Assembly: GCA_040954595.2 (NCBI GenBank)
Contig: CM082576.2
Coordinates: forward strand, 13,392,001-13,456,000
DNA length: 64,000 nucleotides
Origin: Balanoglossus misakiensis
Taxonomy: Eukaryota; Hemichordata
Direction of reading: 5' to 3'
The translations under genes were made by a program, and so were the position numbers. The notes under the pieces are model-generated. The model saw only the letters and a program-made list of their open reading frames with translations. It searched no databases and was not told the DNA's origin. Positions within the stretch are counted from its first letter, which is position 1, and every line of letters starts with the position of its first letter. Shown here one piece after another: positions 8,001 through 17,193 of the stretch.

Positions 8001-10921
8001 TGTAAGAGGGCAAAGTTTCCATATTAGGCATTTTTTTGTGATTCTTAATTTTACTAATGGTGGTTTGTGATGTCAGCATATGAATACAGAATAGTGAATT
8101 GACAGACATCGGAATAGCCATTTTATCTGCAATCATGTTTTGGCAATTTAGCATTAACATTGCACTGTGTCCTCCCATTGTACCATATGACATGAACTCT
8201 TCACTTTGTTGTTTACTTGTTTACTTACATCTGTCCTGTTGTTTGACTTGCAGAGCTGAGACAAGTGTTGGTAAAGCATCTAACGTTAGTGCTAGTGTTA
8301 ACACTAGTGCTGAAACCAAAGTCAGTAAGAATCTCTTGTTATATTCATCTGTCTTCATACTTGTTGACTCCAGATTACCCTTTCTTTGTCGTTCTAACCA
8401 ACAATATTCATCTGCGTCAAGAATTGAAAATAGCAGCATATGTGCCTTTTTAATTAACCACTTCCGTAACACATACTAATTGGATAACACCTGTGATCAT
8501 CATTACATATATACTGTTATGTGTTGAATTGATGTAGGAATAATTTCCACCTAAAAATGTGTAAAGTTTGTATTCAAGTTTTGTGAAAAGAACATATGAT
8601 TTATTCTTGTATGTGTTAGGCTGTTTTCATTGTTTACATTGATGCATTTAGTTGACACAATTATAATTATATATAAAGAAATCATGATCACCACCACCCT
8701 CATAAAAATGTGTATATTTGAATGTATGTATATATATGTAGTGACCCTACTTCCCTCTCTTTCTATCGAGGTAAGGTTACTGATCAGGTTCATTACCTTA
8801 CATGTATGCCTACCCAATGTAGGAGTGTATAGCTCATGCTAAAAATTCTTTAATATAAATTTTTTGGTTTAGTGTAAATGTGGGTATTGGTCCACAAGAA
8901 ATATTCAATTCTATTTCTGGATTTTTTTTGCACACGTGGTACAAATTTAGTCCAAAAGCAAAAATCTTCATTTCACTTTTGTGATTGGTAGAGAATGCTG
9001 TGAGTTTATCCAATAAACACACAACATCTATATTTCACTGGGAGTGAGTGGGATGTTGGGTGAACTGTTACAGAAGGACAGGGCAATTGCATAGCCAGAG
9101 AGGGGGCCTTTGAGAGTCGTCACAAACAACATAAGCCATGCATTGTGATTAGTCTGTGCATTGTACAATGTGCCATCAATTTGACAATGAATTTCCTCCA
9201 CTGCAGAAAAAGGTGAAAGGACACAACAGGTGGTTGTCAACACTGTCATATTTTAATATCTTTATTTTTATTGCTGTATAATAATCATGTAAAACCCCAC
9301 AGAATGTTAACATCCACAGTTAGTGTTGTGATATTGATAGTGTTGATTTATTTACAGTCCAAACTGACACCCCGGGAAAAATTGAAAAAGAAAATGCAGT
9401 TGGCGCTTAACAAGCAACGTAAGTGTGTAAAAGCATGATTTGTTTCTAATTTTCTCCAGTTTGTATTTATTTTAAGTACTTCTGTGAAGTTCTACGGCAT
9501 GACAACTACAATCGTGAAGAAAAAGAAATGGCCACATGCCAACTTCTATCTTTAAGCATGTCATCAAAAAATAGCTCTGCAAATGTTTCCAACGAAGTGT
9601 TAACCTGACACTATATTGAATATGTAACCAAACAGTCACTTACAAATTCCTGACATGCACAATGTTAACTTGCCATGCTAGGGAACAGTCAGTCATAAGT
9701 ATTTCAAAACCTGAAGTGAAAATCTCTTTAAAAACCAGCTGACATCCATCACCTGCAATAAGTTTTAACCCTTTCACCACCATGGTTGGGTCCAAATCCA
9801 TTGTTTTCTATGGTAACACTGGACCTTGATAGAAGGAAATGGGGGGTGAAAGGGTTAAAGCATGAAAAATTCACCAGAGGACTCTGTTTGGCTTGATGTA
9901 TTTGGCCTGTATGGACTCATGAATGAATGGTGCATGTTGGATGTGTTCTTGCAGACAAAGCTGATAAGAAGAAAGAACAGTTGAAAACAGTTGAAAAAGA
10001 ACAAGAGAGGATGGTATGTAATGTCATTGTCCAGTGAAACTGACATTGTTTATATGATATCGGATTTTTTGAAAGCTCCACTACAGGAAATATTTTCTGA
10101 CTAATAATAAGTGAGCAACCTATGTAATCTAATTGTTGTTTTAAATAGAAACTTCAGAAATGGGGACTGCAGCTGCTTGAATTTTGTTGCGACATTATTT
10201 ACACAAAGACATTATGATCTGAAATAAACTTGTCAGATCTCAGAGAAGGTGGTTAATCTTCTTCACATTTACAGGAAAGGGATGATGAACTAAGGGAAAT
10301 TGCTCGCAAAATCAGAAGACGAGAAAGAGAAAAACGAGACCAAGAAGATGATTTCGTCATTCGTAAAAGTCGTTCAAGATCACCATCACCTAAAAGAGGT
10401 AACAATTGAATTTGAATGATTCATTTGGCAGAGAATGCATTTCTATAAAAAAGGGGAAAAATACTTAAAAATCATTTTGGAAAACTTCAGTTGAGTCCTA
10501 AATTGTGAAGATTAGAGTCAACTTTGTTGCCATGAAAACAACAGCCAATGTTGCGTTTTGTTTTGTAGTCTGAATACTAACCAAGTGCAACTTCTTTTTC
10601 TCTTGGACATTGTATATCATTGTATTTCATTGGTGGTTTAGCCAAAGAGACTTGATAAGCCAACTGAAGGGTGCACTGCATTTTATTTTTGGCCAGAGTA
10701 ATTTTGAATTACCATCTCAAATCAAAATGAGTTATTGCATAATTTTATGTGAAATTAATGCATTGTTTGATGTCAAAAGAAGAGAATGAGAATTGAACAC
10801 AATGTTGGTACATTTGATCATGGCAGGTTGGACATCAGACAGACACCCAAGAGAAACTGCCCCCAGAAGAAGATACCGCTCAAGGTCAAGGTCAAGAACT
10901 CCTCCCAGATATCGCTACTAG
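1967..10921 (+). CDS. CLASRP: CLASRP (CLK4-associating SR-rich protein / SFRS16 / SWAP2), 15 coding exons
   Basis: Nuclear SR-related protein that in vertebrates binds the CLK4 kinase and affects alternative splicing. Joining exons 1967-2065, 3173-3270, 3724-3893, 4138-4219, 4528-4679, 5124-5220, 5513-5591, 6038-6111, 6471-6707, 7364-7813, 8254-8320, 9358-9418, 9955-10013, 10275-10398 and 10827-10921 gives 1944 bases, 647 residues plus TAG, with all phases agreeing. Human CLASRP is about 670 residues. The start MWHEARK and the blocks MPWQGD, RFDVRAHLD, KCNYERYR and ASIGFVYEDST match the family's conserved N-terminal alternative-splicing-regulator (DRY_EERY) region at about residues 1-165. An acidic stretch follows (about 165-210), then GRKISPPSYARRDSP (about 276-290), an RS domain (about 295-450), and the LTPREKLKKKMQLALNKQ block (about 538-555) continuing into a charged coiled-coil-like tail. 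The protein ends in RSRSRSRTPPRYRY. The family call is very secure; the exon 9 donor and exon 11 donor are the least certain boundaries. Confidence 0.95.
2169..2342. repeat. MITE-like inverted-repeat element in CLASRP intron 1
   Basis: The ends are reverse complements: TGGCGATGGTTAGCATTAGG begins at 2169, and its complement ends at 2342 (CTAATGCTAACCATCGCCA). The similarity runs inwards in an interrupted way, including a shared ATTTTAAA-type core (AAAATGAC against GTCATTTT). The element is about 174 bp and has no coding capacity. It resembles a small non-autonomous DNA transposon or foldback element. Its left arm also carries telomere-like TTAGGG units, which look like part of the terminal repeat rather than telomere DNA. 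Confidence 0.6.
3173..3270 (+). CDS. CLASRP: CLASRP coding exon 2
   Basis: Residues 34-66, beginning KLDPTQFIRLHGRPCKINLD, equivalent to the human KKDPAQFLQVHGRACKVHLD block. The acceptor is TTTCTCTGTAG and the donor AAT|GTAAGT. The codon for Met66 is split in phase 2. Confidence 0.92.
3724..3893 (+). CDS. CLASRP: CLASRP coding exon 3
   Basis: Residues 66-123, including MPWQGDSTNSIDRFDVRAHL and KCNYERYRTLVQNEF, the signature blocks of the family's N-terminal domain. The acceptor is TTCGTAG and the donor GGGA|GTAAGT with the exon ending at 3893. The end of this exon and its donor are duplicated just downstream. Confidence 0.93.
3861..3977 (+). repeat. Tandem duplication of the exon 3 end and its splice donor
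   Basis: About 58 bases from 3861 (ATAGGACATTGG onward) recur from 3919 (ATAGGATATTGG onward) with a few changes and one extra base. Each copy contains ATGGGAAGTAAGT, so the second copy carries a second intact donor at 3953. Reading on from exon 3 past the first donor meets a TAG at 3920-3922, so using the second donor would truncate the protein. Confidence 0.85.
4138..4219 (+). CDS. CLASRP: CLASRP coding exon 4
   Basis: Residues 123-150, reading TEEQVLYQIHLDDLYG and then a lysine/glutamate-rich run; the human counterpart is SEEQCLYQIYIDELYG. The acceptor is TTTTTGACAG and the donor AAAG|GTAAAT. Confidence 0.92.
4528..4679 (+). CDS. CLASRP: CLASRP coding exon 5 (acidic region)
   Basis: Residues 150-201. 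It opens with LAKERASIGFVYEDST, matching human KKASIGYTYEDST, then becomes very acidic and glycine-containing up to DSDIDI. The acceptor is TTTTCAACAG and the donor ATTG|GTGAGT. Confidence 0.92.
5124..5220 (+). CDS. CLASRP: CLASRP coding exon 6
   Basis: Residues 201-233: DVDLDVDSLTEEQ, then LNYGMDPTEYVR, matching the human block VDVDELNQEQ and YGMADGDFVR. The acceptor is TGTATTTCAG and the donor CG|GTATGT, phase 2. Confidence 0.92.
5513..5591 (+). CDS. CLASRP: CLASRP coding exon 7
   Basis: Residues 233-259, QLKRDKEEVEALRRAREEEE and on to ALYS, a charged helical stretch matching human LRKDKEEAEAIKHAKALEEE. The acceptor is TATCTGCAG and the donor TCT|GTAAGA, phase 0. Confidence 0.92.
6038..6111 (+). 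CDS. CLASRP: CLASRP coding exon 8
   Basis: Residues 260-284, GRKSRRERRALIEKRLKGRK and then ISPP, matching human GRRSRRQRREFREKRLRGRK. The acceptor is GACAATCAG and the donor AAG|GTAGGC, phase 2. Confidence 0.92.
6471..6707 (+). CDS. CLASRP: CLASRP coding exon 9 (start of RS region)
   Basis: Residues 284-363. It opens with YARRDSPTYQPYRHS, then a short SR run, MEFITSFGDEEEE (human ITFITSFGGSDEE) and an alanine run. The acceptor is CTCCCCATAG. The frame needed by exon 10 requires phase 2, which fits a donor at 6708 reading CCCG|GTCGGT. That is a weak donor, so the 3' boundary is less certain than the others; the frame stays open to 6906 if it is skipped. Confidence 0.8.
7364..7813 (+). CDS. 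CLASRP: CLASRP coding exon 10 (RS domain)
   Basis: Residues 363-513, the longest exon. It encodes the arginine/serine domain with repeats such as SRSRSRSRSRSRG and RYSRSRSRSRDSRDRYS, later turning to a KKKEDVTTKLKA end. Such domains are phosphorylated by CLK and SRPK kinases in known SR proteins. The acceptor is GGCCAACAG, with a second AG three bases downstream that would drop one codon. The donor is AAGC|GTAAGT. A second frame is also open through much of the exon, a by-product of the SR codon pattern. Confidence 0.9.
8254..8320 (+). CDS. CLASRP: CLASRP coding exon 11
   Basis: Residues 513-535, an alanine/serine/threonine linker ending SAETK. The acceptor is GACTTGCAG. Exon 12 must be entered in phase 0, which requires the donor AAA|GTCAGT at 8321. 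A closer-to-consensus donor, GTAAGA, lies four bases downstream at 8325 and would shift the frame. Confidence 0.85.
9358..9418 (+). CDS. CLASRP: CLASRP coding exon 12
   Basis: Residues 536-556, SKLTPREKLKKKMQLALNKQ, almost the same as the human block PKLTPQEKLKLRMQKALNRQ. This match fixes the phase of the exon. The acceptor is TATTTACAG and the donor CAAC|GTAAGT. Confidence 0.93.
9764..9859. repeat. 96-bp element with perfect 15-bp terminal inverted repeats
   Basis: The left end is TTTAACCCTTTCACC (9764-9778) and the right end is its exact complement GGTGAAAGGGTTAAA (9845-9859). It lies in CLASRP intron 12 and has no coding capacity. Size and ends are those of a MITE or a solo foldback unit. 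The family cannot be named from the sequence alone. Confidence 0.55.
9955..10013 (+). CDS. CLASRP: CLASRP coding exon 13
   Basis: Residues 556-575, HKADKKKEQLKTVEKEQERM, a charged helix-forming segment matching human FKADKKAAQEKMIQQEHERQ. The acceptor is TTCTTGCAG and the donor ATG|GTATGT, phase 0. Confidence 0.92.
10275..10398 (+). CDS. CLASRP: CLASRP coding exon 14
   Basis: Residues 576-617: ERDDELREIARKIRRREREK, then an acidic patch and KSRSRSPSPKR. Human has REDELRAMARKIRMKERERR at this place. The acceptor is ATTTACAG and the donor GAG|GTAACA, phase 1. Confidence 0.92.
10827..10921 (+). CDS. CLASRP: CLASRP last coding exon 15
   Basis: Residues 617-647, ending RYRSRSRSRTPPRYRY and a TAG stop at 10919-10921. 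The human protein ends in a comparable RSRSRSRSPHYRH. The acceptor is CATGGCAG. The 3' UTR follows directly. Confidence 0.92.
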
Positions 10922-11373
10922 AATTGGTTGTTTGCAGCTGGGTTTCATCAGGGGACTGACTCCATTTTGTAAATAGTCACTTTCTACTAAAAATTGCCGA
11001 TTTACTTTTGTTAGCTACATTTGTATTCATCTGGTATTAACTCCAGTGGTTGGGATACCATTGAAATCAGTTGTGTATCTGTGATATAAGTATTTCCTTG
11101 TCACACCACATTCACCTATTAACACAATCTTCTTATTCTGTATCAACCCATAGACGTCATCATTAAGTTGTAGCAATTGATTCTGTATTACACAGATTGA
11201 GGTGGTTCTCTGTTTCTGGGATATTTTCATGGGGAGGGGGGGGGGCAAGATAAGAAAAACCCACCTCATGAAAGAAGGTATGATTACATTGATCAAAAAC
11301 TCACTACAAACTCATCATTTTCAAACACCTGCTATGTGTGTAGACTGCCAATTTCCCGACATGGTTCTGATAC

Positions 11374-11379
11374 AATAAA
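11374..11379 (+). promoter_or_regulatory. Candidate polyadenylation signal of CLASRP
   Basis: The first AATAAA after the CLASRP stop lies here, about 450 bases downstream, followed by a T-rich stretch (around 11405-11425) that could be the downstream element. Further AATAAA copies occur at 12413-12418 and near 12538, so longer 3' ends are possible. Confidence 0.5.
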
Positions 11380-11466
11380 ATTTATAGAATTTCCAGTGGC
11401 TTCATTGATTTTCTTTTACTTTGCTTGAACAATGAAATTTATAAATCCTCAATTTGTCTGTGGAAC

Positions 11467-11498
11467 CATAGACCCTAGAGAAAGGGTTAGGGTCTATG
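11467..11498. other. Short perfect hairpin downstream of CLASRP
   Basis: CATAGACCCTA at 11467 is followed after 10 bases by TAGGGTCTATG ending at 11498, an 11-bp perfect stem. It lies about 90 bases after the first polyadenylation signal. It could be a relic of an inverted-repeat element or an RNA structure in a longer 3' UTR; its role is unknown. Confidence 0.45.
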
Positions 11499-14400
11499 AG
11501 CAGATGGTAGTGATAGCTGAATTATTTTATGTCATGAACATGTACTGCTTGTTGATATTGAGGGACACTTCTTGGTGATAAACTTCAACTCAGATATATG
11601 TGATGTGGATATTGCTATTATGAAACTTTAATCTGAAAAAGGAAGAAAATTATAAGATGTACATTCAACAGTTGGTTGCATTTTTGGTGTGTGTTTACTC
11701 AGTTGTCAGGAAATGTGATTTCTGAATGGAGAACTGATGTGGCGAGAAATCTGAAATCATCAGTCGTAATAACACAAATCAATGTAACATCTTTTACAAT
11801 CTAACCGAAATATCAAGTCTGGTTCCAAACGTATGTGTACACATTGCAAATAAGGAACTGTACCAAAATCTTTCCTTGGATATTTCAGACAATTCATCAC
11901 ACAACTACTAGTATTTAATTTTCCACCTATGTCATAGGAAATGTCTATGTACACCAAAATCTTGCCATCCGATATGCATCTGTAAATTACCTTCATTGTC
12001 TGCCTTCCCAGTTTCACAGCTATCCACGCATTGCCACAACTCCATCATTGGTCCTGTATGATAGATACTTGTCCCCTACATTAGCACTTCTCACAACATA
12101 CCAGATGCCAAATTGGTGCCTTTTCTTTTGATTTTGGGGGGCTTGGACTTTGGTTTATGTACTTTTATTATTACTATTGATGTCATGTACCCTGTGATAA
12201 TAGTCAAGTGATTTGTCCACAAAAGACATTACTTTAACTTAGGATTCAAATCATTTTCAATCATTATGAACTTTCATAAATTTTATTTGTCATTGGCAAG
12301 AGCATTATTTCATTTAAAAATATAAGCACCACGGCACAATATGAAATGGCACGGATTTCCAGCTTGTAATATCAGATTTAAATGTTGCCATTGAAATTTG
12401 TGTAGATTCCTAAATAAAGAAGTCTAATACGAAATGTGTCTTGCAATTTTTAAGAATGCCTATTTGCACATATGCATACGCAGAATAGCTGCTCATGTGA
12501 CCTGGAAACACCGTCGTCTAATTTATGCAACCCACAATAAATAAAGCATAGAGCAATGTTATAGTATTCCAAAATATGAATACAAATTTAATGCATAAAC
12601 AAACGGGTGAGAGCATGCTTTAGGTGTCGGGGACATTTTGGGGTAAAACAAGTTTTACAAAAAAAAAGACATCTTCGTCCAAGGTAAGCTCACATCGTCT
12701 AATGAGGGCGCTGTTGACAAATCCGTCATAAGCCCATTTCTGTACATTGCCACACGGGCAGCCTGGATTGACTTGTAAGAACATTATGAAAGTCCCTTAC
12801 GCATTTTGTTGCAACAGCTCAATGGGGGTTAAACCAGACTCAGTTCTGGAGCTGAAATGACTTCAGAAACTGATGAGGCAAACACCAAAAGCCTGCAACA
12901 GTGTCATTCACCACGTATGTGGGGACAGTAGATAGAATGAATCCTGGAATGAATCATAAAAATTCTTCGTTTCTTTTCAAAGACAACGTATTACCCCGGT
13001 ATGTGGAAATGACTTGTCAAAGTAGAATGTGCACGGTTACAGATTGTTACCTATGTTTATTATGCTCTTACCAAACCATGCCGTACTGTACTGTACTGCT
13101 TTGATTCTCTACTTAATTTGCAAGGTGGTGCCATACTCTATTTTTTTTAATGAGAAGGGCGTTGTATTGCTTTATATGAAGAAGTTTGTTTCATTGCCAA
13201 TAGCGGGTAGATATTTCGGCCTAGCCAAGTATATTGATTATTGTATCAACATAGCAATTTTATCATTTTTGATGAAGATAATTTTGTGTTATAGAAGTAC
13301 TAAAAAGACGATCTCCAATTCAGCAAACTTAACACCAGAATAATTGTAAGAGAAAAGGCACCTTTGCACGATAAACTTGTTTGTCACACAAAGTTGAACG
13401 AAGAAAACCGAGGAATTAATTCTTATACGTAAACCGCTTTCATGTTTTTGTCAGCACTGTGGGATACAGATAACTAGATAACACCTTCACTGTCTCTGAA
13501 CATCCACCTGCGCGATTCTCAAGGAGGATTGACAAAGGAATTTGTCAGATGCGCCTAAGCTTGTAAACCATGTAGCACGCAAGTGAACAACGTTGCGCCT
13601 TTCGTATGATTATTGCTGTAGGGTCCTTCCGACTTTCGGAAATAACCAGTCCAATTCACTTTCGTTGCCCGGTATCAAACAGTGGGCGTAGTTTTACTGG
13701 CATTGGCAAAAGTACGCGAAAATGATTTTCAGTATAGGTGATGCACAAATACCTCCAAAGGACACTTCTTCACTTCATGTTTTGTAGTGTTGTAACTAGT
13801 ATATACATATTGAAGCGTGGTGTCTATGTGTGGAGGGACGTGATTGCACAAAACGATATCATGATTGTTTTATCGTTCTGAAAGGTCTCCACGATACCAG
13901 ACTGGGGCATAGCGTTAATGTTATTTAAATAGGACCCCGTAAATTCCATTTCCAGGTAACGCGGAATGAAATGAAGGTCCTAACAAGCATTGTTCATCCT
14001 GTCGGCATCGTGCATGGCTTTGTGCATGGAATCAGTACAACTTTCTGTGAGATTAATGTTTGGCACTCGAAGAGGAATGGTGCGTGATTGACGCGCTTCA
14101 TGACGGAGAGAGTCCACTCGCTGTCGACAGTGAGGTCATCCTCGCCGTTTCCAGGGCGACAGTGCAAAGCAGGTGTCTTGTAGGAGTTTTAATCTTGACT
14201 AAATCCGGAGGAAGCGAAAAGACGCACAGGATGGCTGTCGGCAGCCGGAAAACGACGCTGCTTGAAGTCAAAACTTGCATAACCAGGTCAGACAAACTTC
14301 TGATCAATAAAGCATCTCAGGTTGTTTCCCGACATCGTCGCAGTGTGGACCAACTTGCGTTCTTCTTGCAGACACAAACAGTGTAACGAGAACGACTTTA

Positions 14401-17019
14401 GTTTTCACCACGGTCATTAAAATTACTAGATAGCACTTAAACCGCAGTTTCACCCAAACTTAGAGATATAAACGGTCACCTATGCGAATATAGCCACAAT
14501 TACCGTCCAGCCAATCACAGATTTTGGGTGAGTGGCAACGCGAAAAAAGTGCGCCACCACACGGTCATTCGAAGATTTACACACACCCGTAAATTAGAAA
14601 TGATTGTAATCCTTTAATATCTATCACATCTTCGTTGCCCCTTCTTGATATGTGTGTGTGTTTGGGGGGGGGGGCGACATCTAAGGAAATTGCTTCAGTT
14701 CGTAGGCGGTATTTTTGTAAAGTCAAATATTTTCAACGACAGGCATCTTCCACCGTGGCACCAGGTGGCACGCATTGATTGTTTTTTAAATAATTTGGGT
14801 CTGCGTTGCTTTTTTGGGGGCGCATTCAATTGTCAACAGCGAGAGTGCAGATTAAAACACTTACAGGCTGTGATGGTAACATATTTGGTCGAATTTTCAG
14901 CGGGTGGTGCCTGATTTGGAGTACGAGAAGAAAAGCGTGATTGATCCACAAAAGGACCGAATCACCGCGAAAATTGCCGCTAGTCACTTTATACTCAAAT
15001 CAGATTGCTTCTGCGGATTACACCTAAATTTAGCGGAACACAAAAATTCGACAAGAGTCGGTCGGCAGCACCGACAAGAACGCAAACAATTGCAACACAG
15101 GCCGGGAAATGTTAGCTTTTGACGCCAGAAAAACGACTGAAAAGAATATGGCATTAGTGCAAGCTGCGTCATCATTGTCGCTGACAAGTACTTCCGTCTG
15201 CTAATCTCTGAAAATTGCGTCGTTAGACACACCTGCACGACATATTTAAGACCGAATTATGTAATTTTGGTTTTATGCTTTTTACTCTTTAATGCTGCTG
15301 TCCTAATCGTTGTGATAGGCCTAGGTCTTTAACTAACTGCAGGTTAATTGCCCCTCAGCTCTGCCAAGACTATCCATGCAACAGCGGCTTGACGTCTTCT
15401 CGTGTTCTATCCTATCGCCTCTATGACGCATCATCATTTGTTGGACTTTATTCTCCACAAAACGTTAAGCTTCTGTTAAGGCGACGCAGGACTTATGGGT
15501 TGTGCTGATTGTCCGTCGTCGCGCCGTACATCGACAGTTTACCTCTTCTCGACTTTGATACTACTGAGGATAATCGAATTGTGAATCAGATCTGAAAAAT
15601 CGTATGATTGGGTCAATTTTAGTCATCTTTGAACGTAAAAACAACAACGTTGCAGAAACCTGCCATCGTATCGCTATGAAAATCTATAAACAGGTCCTTT
15701 TGGTTTACCTTGTGGATGAGTTTTGTTCCAATTGTGACGGAAACCTCACGTATATCATTTTGTGACATTTTACCAGTTTGGTAAAATATATCTTATCAAA
15801 AACAGTTTGATTTGAAAATTGGCATAAATGTCTTTTGAAATGACTATGTCAGATTTTGTTCAAATTGTGACGGAATCTGCAATATTGTACTTTCGGGGAA
15901 ACTCTCCTTCACAGAAATTCGGCTCCGAGCCGATTGTTTTGACATTTGATATAACAATTCTTTAGAATAACCTGAATTAGACACGTTAAACACGTGACGA
16001 AAAATGTAATAATCTAATATTGCCTTTTCCGTTTTTGGTTAAAATATGTTCTCAGAATTCAATATGCGCCTCTGCACTGTGGAAGGAAAACTATTCAATA
16101 TGAGGTCAAATATAACCGATAAAGGAGAGGTGTATGACACTTTTGAATGTACAAATTCTGATGAAATTGGAGCGTAGTGTCCATGACGCTATTTTTGGCG
16201 TTTATCGTCACACCAGTTAAAAAGAAAACACACAGTTTATAATTTACTAGTACTCGATTGCTGAATTCTGTAATATGGGGTAATGGGCCCTCTACATTTC
16301 AGCCACACAATGCAATAGAAAACTGTGATTAAAATTTAAAGGAGAAACGCACGTAGAACATAACAATGCACGAGTATCTGAAAGAAATGTGTGATGGCCT
16401 ACATGCGCGGAATTGCCGCCTAATTTCAACGGAGAATAGATGCGGAAATTACAGAAAATATTTTCATTTTCCATTTCTTTGTTCGCCTTTTCGTCGGAAG
16501 CAAGATTTGACGGGGGTGCCCCATACGGCGCCCGCATGGTTACCTGCCGCCTCGTACGTACGAGAATGGAGCGGCGGGCCGGGGCGATAAAATGTCAACT
16601 TCTCTCGGCGCGCGCAGCGTCGGTTCTCCACCGGGAATGGCGCGCCGCAAATGGATCTCCATCGCTGCTCTGTCAGATAATCAGTGACACGCCTTTCATA
16701 TTAGTCGGATCTCCTAGGAGGCACTGGGGGTAACTATAGCATATGGAGTCTCCAGTTTGGTCGGTAACATTCACAATAGAGAAGACTCACATCTATTTTT
16801 ATGGGCTATGAATGCCGTGTATTTGCGCACCACTTCAATATTCTAGCCAGTCGCTTTTCTTTTGAAGTTTCGGGAATAGATTTGGAGCGCTTGTGTGTGC
16901 GCGCAGCGGTGATTGTTGTACAAATGCTACAGGCAGCCTGTATAGTATAGCGAATATCAAACAACAACAGAGAGAACAACCTATTGGACTCTGCGCTTGG
17001 AACGTATTTTAGCGTAGAC

Positions 17020-17193
17020 AATTCCCTTAAATTTTGCTCACGGAATTATGTTTTGTACATATCCTATTCGTTCTTTGGGCAACTCGAAGAGAAGTTCTGT
17101 CGAGAGGTTTTCACAGAATTTCTCTTCAAGTTGCCCAAAGAACGAACAAGATATGTACAAAACATAATTCCGTGAGCAAAATTTAAGGGAATT
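17020..17193. repeat. Near-perfect inverted repeat, 81-bp arms and 12-base loop
   Basis: The left arm 17020-17100 starts AATTCCCTTAAATTTTGCTC. The right arm 17113-17193 is its reverse complement with only 4 differences in 81, all transitions. The loop is CGAGAGGTTTTC. An RNA from either strand would fold into a hairpin of about 80 base pairs, much longer than a typical animal pre-miRNA. It may be a young foldback element or a hairpin RNA source; no coding function is implied. Confidence 0.9.

Noticed and set aside
14060-14386. 108-codon frame
   Set aside because: No recognisable protein and no flanking splice signals of note.
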